Assembly (NCBI RefSeq): GCF_022829635.1
Contig: NZ_JAKSYO010000089.1
Span: 1-64,000 of the forward strand
DNA from: Methylobacterium sp. E-066
Lineage (GTDB): Bacteria > Pseudomonadota > Alphaproteobacteria > Rhizobiales > Beijerinckiaceae
Reading direction: 5' to 3'
DNA length: 64,000 bases
Shown here: positions 1 through 7,698 of the stretch, in pieces
Layout: every line of letters starts with the position of its first letter
How positions within the stretch are numbered: position 1 is the first letter of the stretch
The notes under the pieces: generated by a model
Seen by the model: the letters and a program-made list of their open reading frames with translations, nothing else
What the model was told of the DNA's origin: nothing
The model's database searches: none
Position numbers and translations under genes: made by a program

Positions 1-23
1 CGTGCGACGACGACGAACGCGTG

Positions 24-117
24 CCGTCATTGCGAGCGCAGCGAAGCAACCCAGCGCAGCGCGCGATCCCCGGACGTAGCGTTGCCCTAGGTTGCTTCGC
101 TGCGCTTGCAATGACGG
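24..117. repeat. Palindromic intergenic repeat, family A
   Basis: The left arm contains CCGTCATTGCGAGCGCAGCG and the right arm is nearly its reverse complement, so the segment can fold into a long imperfect hairpin of about 94 nt. The same arms recur at 46429-46522 and 60553-60646. It lies just past the stop codon of the minus-strand flavoprotein gene. This is a REP/BIME-like element; its function is unknown. Confidence 0.85.
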
Positions 118-131
118 TGGGCGGTGAGAAC

Positions 132-1631
132 CTATGCCCCCCGCGCCGCCGCGGCGGCGCCGTAGCCAGCCCGCCGTCCGAAGACGACGCCGGAGGTCAG
201 ACCCGAGCCGCCGGGATAGCCGTTGAAGAACACGCCGCCGACCATCTCACCGCAGGCGTAGAGGCCTGGAATCTCGCTGCCGTCCTCGCGCCGGACGCCA
301 CCGCTCTCTCCGACCTCGACGCCGCCATACGTGAAGGTGATGCCGCCGGTGACCGGGTAGGCCTTGAACGGCCCGGTCTCAATCGCTTGCGCCCAGTTCG
401 ACTTCGGCAGGGGAAGCCCCTTGGTGCCGCGGCCGTCCTTCACGGTGGGGTCGAACGGGACGGTGTCGTCCACGGCGGCGTTGAACTCGGCGATGGTGCG
501 CTTGGCCGCCGCGCGGTCGATGCCGTCGAGCTTGTCCAGGAGGCCGTCGAGCGTGTCGGCCTCGACGAAGTGGGCGTCGTGGAACCGGTACTCGCTGTAG
601 AGCAGGTGATCGACCTCGGCGTCGAAGATCTGCCAGGCGACGTGGCCGGGCTGCTCCATGATCGAGCGGCCGAACTGGGCGTAGGTGTAATTGCGGAAAT
701 TCTTGCCCTCGTCGACGAACCGCTGCCCCTCAGCATTCAGCATGAGGCCCAAAAAATAGCAGATCTTGCGGTAGTGCTTGCGCTCGCCGTGGGGCAGGAA
801 GAGGTTGCCGTAATCGGGGGTGTGCAGGTCCATCGGCGTGGCGTGGCAGCCGCCGTAGAAGCCGTGCGGCTTGGCGCCGAGTGCCAGCGCCATCTCCAGC
901 CCGTCGCCGCGATTGTGCGGGGTGCCGCGCACCCGGGCCTTGTCCCAGCCTTCGCCGATGAAGCGCGTGCGCAACTCAGGGTTCGATTCGAAGCCGCCGC
1001 AGGCCAGGATCACGGCGTTGGCCCGGAACGCGCCCTGGGGCGTCTCCACGCCGACGACGCGGCCCGCCTCGACGATCAGCCCCGTGGCCGGACAGCCGTA
1101 GCGGATTTCCCCGCCGGCCTTGGTGAAGGCCTCCAGCTCGGCCCGGGCGAGCCCGAAACCCTCGTCGTGGGTGGCGAGCGTCAGGCCGCCCCAGAACACG
1201 AAGCGCCCGTCCTTCTCGAAGGATTGCCGTGCATAGATCGGCTCGAACTTCACGCCTTGCGTCGAGAGCCAGCGCAGGGCCGCGCCGCTCTCGTCGATCA
1301 GGATGCGCTGCTCGCGCGAGAGCGGCCGGCCATCGTTGAAGCCGAGCAGGTCGGACTCGAAAGTCTGGGCCGTATAGGCGCCGAAATCGGTGCGCGGCAG
1401 GCGCGGATCGTCCGGGTCGGCCAGCAGCGGGAGCAGGTCGTCGTTGCCCTGGTAGACGAACCGCATGGCGCCGGCCGTGTAGGCGGTATTGCCGCCGGCG
1501 AGGTCCGGCTCGGCCTTCTCGATCATCAGCACCGAGGCGCCGCGCTCGAGGGCGGCGAGGCCGGCGCTCATGGCAGCGTTGCCGGAGCCGACCACCACGA
1601 CATCCCATGATCCGTCCGGACGATCCTGCAT
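132..1631 (-). CDS. tcuA: FAD-dependent tricarballylate dehydrogenase-like protein (TcuA family)
   Basis: The product is a fumarate reductase/succinate dehydrogenase-type flavoprotein, predicted to oxidise tricarballylate to cis-aconitate or to act on a related tricarboxylate. An N-terminal Rossmann FAD motif (VVVVGSGNAAMSAGLAALERG) follows the start directly. The C-terminal part carries the family motif GLYACGEMVGGVFFNGYPGGSG, which closes the FAD site. A longer reading frame runs to 1679, but the ATG at 1631 is preceded by a strong GGAGG at 5-nt spacing, giving 499 residues, the usual TcuA length. A divergent GntR-type regulator starts 111 bp upstream, and two carboxylate transporters lie beyond it. 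No tcuB-like iron-sulfur/cytochrome partner is present nearby, so the electron acceptor is unknown. The substrate is inferred from family and context. Confidence 0.8.
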   Translation of the reverse strand: MQDRPDGSWDVVVVGSGNAAMSAGLAALERGASVLMIEKAEPDLAGGNTAYTAGAMRFVYQGNDDLLPLLADPDDPRLPRTDFGAYTAQTFESDLLGFNDGRPLSREQRILIDESGAALRWLSTQGVKFEPIYARQSFEKDGRFVFWGGLTLATHDEGFGLARAELEAFTKAGGEIRYGCPATGLIVEAGRVVGVETPQGAFRANAVILACGGFESNPELRTRFIGEGWDKARVRGTPHNRGDGLEMALALGAKPHGFYGGCHATPMDLHTPDYGNLFLPHGERKHYRKICYFLGLMLNAEGQRFVDEGKNFRNYTYAQFGRSIMEQPGHVAWQIFDAEVDHLLYSEYRFHDAHFVEADTLDGLLDKLDGIDRAAAKRTIAEFNAAVDDTVPFDPTVKDGRGTKGLPLPKSNWAQAIETGPFKAYPVTGGITFTYGGVEVGESGGVRREDGSEIPGLYACGEMVGGVFFNGYPGGSGLTSGVVFGRRAGYGAAAAARGA

Positions 1632-1654
1632 CCCCGCCTCCATCGCTCTATTTC

Positions 1655-1668
1655 CAATATTGTATACG
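1655..1668. promoter_or_regulatory. Candidate GntR/FCD operator between tcuA and its regulator
   Basis: The sequence AATATTGTATACGC contains the TTGTATAC core typical of operators bound by FCD-class GntR regulators (ideal form ATTGTATACAAT). It sits about 25-35 nt upstream of the tcuA start and in the divergent promoter region shared with the GntR gene. Only one half matches well, so this is a prediction. Confidence 0.45.
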
Positions 1669-1742
1669 CTCGCATGCAATCGGCTGCAAGCGTTCCGGAC
1701 GGCGTGGTTTCAGGCTAAGGCCCCGGTCGAGGAGAGCCTGGC

Positions 1743-2396
1743 ATGAAAGCGAGTGAGTCGGAGCGCTCCAACGGCGTCGCCGCCTATGAGCGTCTGCTGC
1801 AAGCGATAGAGGACGGCGAGCTCGCCCCCGGCAGCCGCCTGCGCGAGGCGGAGCTGGCCGAGCGGTTCGCGATCAGCCGCACGCCGGTGCGCGAGGCGCT
1901 GGGCCGCCTGGAGGCGCAGGGCCTCGTCGCGCACGAGCCGCATCGGGGCGCCAGCGTGGCGCAGCTCGATTACGGCCAGGTCAGCGAGCTCTACGACATG
2001 CGCGAGGTGCTGGAGGGCACGGCCGCCCGGCTCGCCGCGATCCACGCGAGCGCGGTCGAGACCGAGATCCTGGAGGAGATGATCGCCCGCGACCGGACGC
2101 TCACCGGCGACGCGGCGGCACTGGCCCGCAACAACCGGCTGTTCCACCGGCAGATCCACGCGGCGGCGCGCAACCGCTTCCTGCAGGGCACCCTGGAGAC
2201 GATGCGGCTGTCGCTGGTGCTTCTCCCCGGCGCCACGACGCTGGCGGCTCCCGAGCGCGCCGGGGAGTCCCTCGACGAGCACGCCGCGATCATCGCGGCG
2301 ATCCGGGTCCATGACGGCGACGGCGCCGAGGCGGCGGCGCGCGCGCATATCCGCGCCGCCTTCAAGGCGCGGATCCGGATCTGGCAGGGGGTTTAG
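1743..2396 (+). CDS. GntR-family transcriptional regulator, FCD subclass
   Basis: A 217-residue regulator. Residues about 12-75 form a winged helix-turn-helix with the GntR signature (LREAELAERFAISRTPVREALGRLEAQGL). The rest is an all-helical FCD ligand-binding domain, with the metal/acid-binding pattern visible as the DMREVLEG segment, H147-region histidines and the late HAAIIAAI segment. The start has GAGGAGA about 7 nt upstream. The gene is divergent from the tcuA-like gene and convergent with the MFS permease gene. It therefore probably controls both sides of this carboxylate-use island in response to the substrate. In enterobacteria tcu genes are controlled by a LysR protein, so this pairing is a different regulatory solution. 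Confidence 0.85.
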   Translation: MKASESERSNGVAAYERLLQAIEDGELAPGSRLREAELAERFAISRTPVREALGRLEAQGLVAHEPHRGASVAQLDYGQVSELYDMREVLEGTAARLAAIHASAVETEILEEMIARDRTLTGDAAALARNNRLFHRQIHAAARNRFLQGTLETMRLSLVLLPGATTLAAPERAGESLDEHAAIIAAIRVHDGDGAEAAARAHIRAAFKARIRIWQGV

Positions 2397-2407
2397 GGAC
2401 CTCGCCC

Positions 2408-3715
2408 TCAGGCGTGGGCCGGAACCCGCGCGTCCCGCGGCCCGCCGCGGAACAGCGCGAGCGTCGCGACGATGCCGCAGGCGGCGGCCGCCATCAGCCA
2501 GTAGCTCGGCGCCGCCCGGTCGCCGGTCTGGTCGATCAGGTAGGTCGAGACCATCGGGGTGGCGGTGCCGAACAGGGCCGTGGCGAGGCTGTAGGCCAGG
2601 GAGAAGCCGCTCGCGCGCACGCGCGCCGGCACCACCTCGGACAGCGCCACGATCATCGCGCCATTGTAGACGCCGAAGAAGAACGACAGCCACAGCTCGA
2701 CCCCGAGCATCTTGCCGAAGGTGGGATCGGCCACGAGCCAGTGCAGGGTCGGATAGGTGGTCAGCAGCGACAGGACCGAGATCGTCAGCAGCACCGGCTT
2801 GCGCCCGACCGCGTCCGAGAGCGCGCCGCCGACGGGCAGCCAGATGAAGTTGGTGATCGCCACGCACAGGGTGACGATCAGGCTGTCGGTCTCGGTGAGC
2901 TTGAGGACGTTCTTGCCGAAGGTCGGGGTGTAGACGGTGATCATGTAGAAGGTCACCGTGGTCATGGTCGACAGCATCATGCCGAGCAGCACGATCCGCC
3001 AGTTGGCGGCCACCGTGGTGAGGATCTCGCGCGTGCCCGGATGATGGGTCCGCCGGGCGAATTCCTGGGTCTCCTGCAGGGAGCGCCGGATGAAGAAGAT
3101 GAACGGCACGATCAGGCAGCCGATGAAGAACGGGATCCGCCAGCCGAAATCGCCGATCTGCTGCTTGGTCAGGTAGGCGTTGAGCCCGTAGCCGATCACG
3201 GCCGCGAACATGATCGCCACCTGCTGGCTGGCCGACTGGAACGCCGTGTAAAAACCCTTCCGCCCAAGGGTAGCGATCTCGAACAGGTAGATCGAGACCC
3301 CGCCGATCTCGACGCCGGCGGAAAAACCCTGCAGCAGGCGCCCGGCCAGCACGATCAGCGGCGCGGCGATGCCGATCGTCCCGTAGCTCGGGCAGAAGGC
3401 GATCAGCACCGTGCCGCTCGCCATGATTGCCAGCGTAACGATGAGGCCCTTCCGGCGCCCGATCCGGTCGATATAGGCGCCGAGGACGATCGCCCCGAGG
3501 GGCCGCATCAGCGCGCCGAGCCAGAAGGTCCCGAAGGTCAGGAGCAGCTCGGTGGTCTCGTTGCCCGAGGGGAAGAACGCCCGCGAAATATAGCTGGCGT
3601 AGAACCCGAACAGGAAGAAGTCGAACATCTCCAGGAAGTTGCCGCTCGTCGCGCGGAGGATCGCCCCGATCCTGGATTGCAGAGTCGCCTCGACGGCGCC
3701 CGGATCACCGGCCAT
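2408..3715 (-). CDS. MFS tricarboxylate/H+ symporter (MHS family, TcuC/CitA-like)
   Basis: A 435-residue inner-membrane permease with 12 predicted transmembrane segments. The N-terminal stretch [21 protein letters not shown] and the first cytoplasmic loop IDRIGRRKG are typical of the metabolite:H+ symporter (MHS) branch of the major facilitator superfamily. [14 protein letters not shown] is the second MHS signature. Citrate and tricarballylate symporters of this branch share these features. The start has GGAG about 10 nt upstream. It ends 12 bp past the stop of the convergent regulator gene and lies 25 bp downstream of the 2-HCT transporter gene, with which it is probably co-transcribed. The exact substrate is inferred from the neighbouring TcuA-like enzyme. 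Confidence 0.8.
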   Translation of the reverse strand: MAGDPGAVEATLQSRIGAILRATSGNFLEMFDFFLFGFYASYISRAFFPSGNETTELLLTFGTFWLGALMRPLGAIVLGAYIDRIGRRKGLIVTLAIMASGTVLIAFCPSYGTIGIAAPLIVLAGRLLQGFSAGVEIGGVSIYLFEIATLGRKGFYTAFQSASQQVAIMFAAVIGYGLNAYLTKQQIGDFGWRIPFFIGCLIVPFIFFIRRSLQETQEFARRTHHPGTREILTTVAANWRIVLLGMMLSTMTTVTFYMITVYTPTFGKNVLKLTETDSLIVTLCVAITNFIWLPVGGALSDAVGRKPVLLTISVLSLLTTYPTLHWLVADPTFGKMLGVELWLSFFFGVYNGAMIVALSEVVPARVRASGFSLAYSLATALFGTATPMVSTYLIDQTGDRAAPSYWLMAAAACGIVATLALFRGGPRDARVPAHA

Positions 3716-3739
3716 GACGCAACGCTCCGGATTTCGCGT

Positions 3740-5122
3740 TCAAACGCCGATCCATTTCATCGCGATGATCGTCCCGGTCACGGTCAGCGCGCCGCCGATC
3801 CGGGTTGCGATCTGGGCAAACGGCATCAGCGCCATGCGGTTGGCCGCCGTGAGGATCGCGACGTCGCCGGTGCCGCCCTGGCCGCTGTGGCAGGCGTTCA
3901 CGATGGCGGTCTCGATCGGGTACATCCCGAGCGCGCGGCCGACGAAGAAGCCGGTGACCATCAGCGTCGAGACGGTCGACACGATGGTGATCAGGTTCAC
4001 CAGGGTGAAGGCCGCCATCAGCTCGTTCCAGGGGGTGAGCGCCACCCCGATGGCGAAGAGCAGCGGATAGGTCATCGAAACCTGGACGAACTTGTAGACC
4101 ACGAAGCCGCCGGCCTGAAGGTGGGGCGACACGGCGCTGCCGAGCTTGGCGAACACCGCCAGGAACAGCATCGCCACCGGCGCCGGCAGGCCGACGAGGT
4201 GGTGGGCGATGACCCCGAGCAGGTAGAGGGTGATGGCCGTGAGCCCGGCCGCGCCGATCGTGGCGGCGTCGATCTGGCCCCGCGCCGCCTCGGAGCGCGC
4301 CTGCGCGTCGCTCGATTCCATGCCCTCCGCGCCGGGCTGGAGCCGGCCCTCGCCGGTGAGGTGGGGATAGCGCTTGCCGACGGCGTTGAGGGTGCCGGCG
4401 AAGATGATCGCGGTGAGCGAGCCGAGCATCACCGGCGGCAGCACCTGGGCGAAGACGACGCCCTGCTGCTGGCCCAGGATCGCCGCGTAGCCGATCGAGA
4501 GCGGGATCGCGCCCTCGCCGACGCCCCCGGCCATGATCGGCACGACGATGAAGAAGAAGGTCTTGTAGGGGCCGAGCCCCAGGGCGGTGCCGACCAGGGT
4601 GCCGACGATGGCCGCCGCCACCGAGCCGACCGCGAGCGGCGCGAAGATCTTGAGGAAGCCCTTGATCAGGACGTCGCGATCCATGCCGAGGATCGAGCCG
4701 ACGATGATCGTGGCGATGTAGATGTAGAGGAAGTTGGTGAACTTCGTGAAATCGAAGATCGCCTTCTCCATCTGCGGCGGCACCAGCTTGTAATAGACCA
4801 GCGCCGACGGGATGAAGGTCGCGAAGATCGCGCCCGCGCCGATGTTGCGCAGGATCGGGATGCGCTTGCCGATCTCCGCGCAGGTGAAGCCGCCCATCAC
4901 CAGCACGGCGATCATGGTCGGCCCGTCCGGCTTGACCTCGCCCTCCTGGACCAGGACCACCAGCAGGATCGCCACGATGACGTAGAGCGGCAGCGGGATG
5001 ATGCCGATCTTCATGTCGACCAGGCGCCACCAGCCCTCCGGCCAGAACCGCGACGCGCGGCGCGCGGCGACCGGGTCTTCGGCCGATGCCGGCACGGGGC
5101 TGGTCGAGGCGGAACTGGTCAT
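3740..5122 (-). CDS. 2-hydroxycarboxylate transporter (2-HCT family, CitS/MaeN-like)
   Basis: A 460-residue membrane protein, predicted to take up citrate, malate or a related dicarboxylate or tricarboxylate with Na+ or H+. The two family hallmark re-entrant loops are visible: GGVGEGAIPLS in the first half and NACHSGQGGTGDVAIL in the second, each with the GGxG motif. The frame stays open to 5293, but the ATG at 5122 has a perfect GGAGG at 7-nt spacing and is followed by a short Ser/Ala-rich cytoplasmic leader, so I use it. The MFS permease gene follows after 25 bp, suggesting one transcript with two uptake systems for similar acids. A decarboxylase is not seen nearby, so a malolactic-type exchange role is unlikely. 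Confidence 0.82.
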   Translation of the reverse strand: MTSSASTSPVPASAEDPVAARRASRFWPEGWWRLVDMKIGIIPLPLYVIVAILLVVLVQEGEVKPDGPTMIAVLVMGGFTCAEIGKRIPILRNIGAGAIFATFIPSALVYYKLVPPQMEKAIFDFTKFTNFLYIYIATIIVGSILGMDRDVLIKGFLKIFAPLAVGSVAAAIVGTLVGTALGLGPYKTFFFIVVPIMAGGVGEGAIPLSIGYAAILGQQQGVVFAQVLPPVMLGSLTAIIFAGTLNAVGKRYPHLTGEGRLQPGAEGMESSDAQARSEAARGQIDAATIGAAGLTAITLYLLGVIAHHLVGLPAPVAMLFLAVFAKLGSAVSPHLQAGGFVVYKFVQVSMTYPLLFAIGVALTPWNELMAAFTLVNLITIVSTVSTLMVTGFFVGRALGMYPIETAIVNACHSGQGGTGDVAILTAANRMALMPFAQIATRIGGALTVTGTIIAMKWIGV

Positions 5123-5431
5123 CGGCTTCCTCCGGACTTCCGACCACGCGCGGGCCCTTCCGGCCTTCGCCGCACAGCCCCGGTCGCCGCGATGGTGGCG
5201 ACTGGGGCCGCGCGGTCGGCGGAGATAAAGTCGATTCCGGCGTATCAGCGCCCGCCGAGACCGGCAACGCGAACCGCGGAACAAAGCGCGCAACCTGTAT
5301 TGGGGACAGGGATTAAGGCGGCTTCTCAGTCTCGATGCACGGACGCGCGACGCGAAACGGCCCGGCGGGGGGCCGGGCCGAAAACGTCGCGATGCGGGGG
5401 CCGGCTCCGGGATCGGGGTCGGCCGGTCGGA
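5123..5431. other. Intergenic region between 2-HCT transporter and porin 1
   Basis: About 300 bp without a credible gene. It should hold the promoter of the transporter operon on its left and the terminator of porin 1 (5353-5386) on its right. I could not identify a clear sigma-70 promoter. Confidence 0.5.
5353..5386 (-). terminator. Terminator of porin 1
   Basis: On the minus strand an 8-bp GC stem (GGCCCGGC/GCCGGGCC) with a C-rich loop lies about 50 nt past the porin stop codon, flanked by short T/A runs. The same stem occurs after porins 2, 3 and 4. The U-tract here is weak (GTTTCG). Confidence 0.6.
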
Positions 5432-7024
5432 TCAGAAGTCGCGCTGCACGCGCAAGCGCACGTGGGTCATCGAATCCTGCGTCGCGGTCCGCGGCACGAA
5501 GGTGCCGTTGTTGATGGCGGCAACGGCACCGTACGCACCCGGGCCCTTGTCGAGGTCGATGACCCGGCCGCTCTTCACGCCGACCTGCGTGTAGAAGGCC
5601 TCGACGCCGATATCGAGGTCGGTGACCGGAGACCAGATGAGGCTGCCGCCGAGCACGTACTGGTAGGTGTCCCGCAGGGCCTGGCTCAGCTGGTAGAACC
5701 GGGTGCCGGGCACGCCGACGCCGTTGGTGCCGAAGCTGTTGCCGCTCGGGTTCACCAGGCTGAACAGCGCGCCCTGGGCCAGGCGGGCGCCGGCCGAGAA
5801 ATCCTGCTCCCCGTAGGAGCCGAACAGGGCCGAGCGCCATTCCGGCGACCAGTAATGCAGGTACGACGCGACCGCCGAGAAGCTGGTCGAGGTCTGGAGC
5901 TGGCCGGTGAACGGATTGATCGACGCGTCGGCGAAGTACTGCTCGAACTTCTGAGTGTCGAAGCCGGTGTTGGACTGCGCGTAGCAGCCGGCAATCATGC
6001 AATAGCCGGCATAGCTCTGCGCGCCGTTGGCGTAGGCCCCCTGCAGGTAGAGGGTATCGCCGGGGGCAATCGACGGCAGGTTGAACTTCACGCCGCCCTG
6101 CACGCCCCAGCCCTGGACCGAATTGGCGTGCCGGATCCCGGTGAGCACGCCGCCCGCGCCCGCGGCCGTGGCGGTGCTCAGGTTGCCGACGTTGATCTCG
6201 TGCGTGGCGGCCGAGAGCTGAGCCGAGCCCCAGGCTTGGTCGACCCGTAGGGCGCCGACGAAGTCGGGCAGCCGCGAGCGCTGGACGGTGTCGACGTTGC
6301 CGTAGCGGGACGGCCGGCCGTCGGTGTAGCCGACGAAGGTGGGGGTGAGTGCGTTCCCGGACGGCGAGAAGACCGGCGAGCGGGTGTAGACCGGGTCTTC
6401 CACCGACAGGGTCGCCGACACGCCGTTGCCGAAGGTGCCCGTGTAGGCGAGCAGGTTGGTGGACGAATTGTCCGAGCCCGAGGTCGCGCCGTAGAATTCG
6501 AAATCGTGGGCGTAGAAGTCGTAGAACGACGACGCGCGACCGGCGGTCAGGCCGGCGAACTGGATGAACGCCTTGTCGACGTTCACGTATTGCTGCGCCT
6601 GGCCCCGCTCGTCGACGCCGGTGGCGCCGTAGGCCTGGCCGATGCGCAGCATCGTCCCGGAATGGATGACGCCCGTGCGGGAGGCGGCGTCGAGGCGCAC
6701 GAAGGCGCGCAGGGTGCCGTAGGCGGTCTGGGTGCGGGCATCCAGGTTGAAGCGCGCCAACCCGCGATAGCCCGACGTCTCGCCGACAGCGCCCGGCTGG
6801 CGGCTGGACGATGTCTGGTAGGCCCCTTCGAACCGGGCGCGGCCCGAGATGCGCAGGCAGGTATCGGTGCCGGGGATGTAGAAGAAGCCGGCGCCGTAGG
6901 CGGAGCAGACGCGGACGTATTCGATCGGCGCGGCCTTCTTCACCGGCAGGTCGGCGGCGTGGGCGGCTCCGGCCGCGGTGAATGCGGTGACGGACCCAAG
7001 CAAGAAACGATTCAATAATCTCAT
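5432..7024 (-). CDS. Outer-membrane porin 1 (Porin_2 family)
   Basis: A trimeric 16-strand beta-barrel porin of the alphaproteobacterial Porin_2 family, for passive uptake of small hydrophilic solutes. There is a signal peptide ending AHAADLPVKK. The first mature segment has the family pair of cysteines (VRVCSAYGAGFFYIPGTDTCLRISGRARFEG), expected to form a disulfide. The pore region has INPFTGQLQTSTSF, and the chain ends in RVQRDF with the C-terminal Phe needed for BAM assembly. A distinctive GYCMIAGCYAQ loop adds two more cysteines and is shared only with porin 2. I take the ATG at 7024; a TTG directly before it is also possible. GGGGG precedes the start. It is the promoter-distal member of the five-porin array as ordered on the plus strand. 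Confidence 0.93.
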   Translation of the reverse strand: MRLLNRFLLGSVTAFTAAGAAHAADLPVKKAAPIEYVRVCSAYGAGFFYIPGTDTCLRISGRARFEGAYQTSSSRQPGAVGETSGYRGLARFNLDARTQTAYGTLRAFVRLDAASRTGVIHSGTMLRIGQAYGATGVDERGQAQQYVNVDKAFIQFAGLTAGRASSFYDFYAHDFEFYGATSGSDNSSTNLLAYTGTFGNGVSATLSVEDPVYTRSPVFSPSGNALTPTFVGYTDGRPSRYGNVDTVQRSRLPDFVGALRVDQAWGSAQLSAATHEINVGNLSTATAAGAGGVLTGIRHANSVQGWGVQGGVKFNLPSIAPGDTLYLQGAYANGAQSYAGYCMIAGCYAQSNTGFDTQKFEQYFADASINPFTGQLQTSTSFSAVASYLHYWSPEWRSALFGSYGEQDFSAGARLAQGALFSLVNPSGNSFGTNGVGVPGTRFYQLSQALRDTYQYVLGGSLIWSPVTDLDIGVEAFYTQVGVKSGRVIDLDKGPGAYGAVAAINNGTFVPRTATQDSMTHVRLRVQRDF

Positions 7025-7161
7025 CAAGACCCCCAGATATTTTGAGCCTACGGCGGCAATGCGTTTCGCATGTCCTGACTATTGCAGGATTTTTCTTATG
7101 TTTTATGTTCTGTAGAAGATTGATCCGAGACTTAGGAACCGGAATTCATCTTTCGACGTTC

Positions 7162-7190
7162 ATCCTGCGATCGCGGTCTTTAGCGAGCAA
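7162..7190 (-). promoter_or_regulatory. Predicted promoter of porin 1
   Basis: On the minus strand, TTGCTC (7190-7185) is followed after exactly 17 nt by CAGGAT (7167-7162). The identical arrangement occurs upstream of the other four porin genes. It leaves a leader of about 130 nt before the porin ATG. Confidence 0.6.
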
Positions 7191-7616
7191 CATTTATTCC
7201 ATGATTCGTCTTCGCATTTACGCTGATGTTGCTAATCCGCCACGTTAAATGTACCTATTATTGTTCGGTCTATATGCAAATATTCGACATCAAATCATTC
7301 AATGGGAAATGATCACTTGCGCTATCGCTGTTTTGACACGCGCCCGATGCAGCGGATCATCTGATCTTGAGGGGCGGCGGACGAGGCGGCCGGCCTGCTG
7401 AACCGATGGTGTTCCTGCCACTGCCGGCAGGCTGCCCTCGCCTATCGGTGGTGGGCGCCGCTTGGGCCGCCATCCTGACGGGCAGTGGCCACGCTGATCC
7501 TCGCCAGCGAATCGCAACCGCCTTCGATCACCTTCAGCCGTATGCGCAGGCGCGGTGCCCGGAAGCCATTGGCCGGGGGAGCGTCGCGACCGGTCGGCAC
7601 GACGACGCCCGCAACA

Positions 7617-7650
7617 CAAAGTGGCCCGGCGCGGAGCCGGGCCTCAAACG
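7617..7650 (-). terminator. Terminator of porin 2
   Basis: A GGCCCGGC/GCCGGGCC hairpin with a 5-nt loop, about 50 nt past the porin 2 stop, followed on the minus strand by a short T-containing run (ACTTTGTG). Upstream flanking bases (GCACGACGA..CCCGC) are shared with the terminator region of porin 4. Confidence 0.6.
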
Positions 7651-7698
7651 TCGCATCGCACGGGACCGGGACCGAAGCCCCGGTACCGATGTGTCGGA

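Larger units (their letters stand above)
7025..7698. other. Long intergenic region between porins 1 and 2
   Basis: The part from about 7040 to 7320 is AT-rich compared with the genome and holds the porin 1 leader and promoter. From about 7340 to 7616 it returns to high GC without a recognisable gene. A short open frame at 7042-7248 has no start context or recognisable sequence and is judged spurious. Confidence 0.6.

Noticed and set aside
2414-6250. A very long plus-strand open frame over the transporters
   Set aside because: It is opposite to two strongly supported membrane protein genes, and its Arg/Asp/Gln-rich translation has no domain, only the high GC shadow of the opposite strand.
7042-7248. 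A 68-codon frame upstream of porin 1
   Set aside because: It runs through the leader and predicted promoter of porin 1 on the opposite strand, without a ribosome site.
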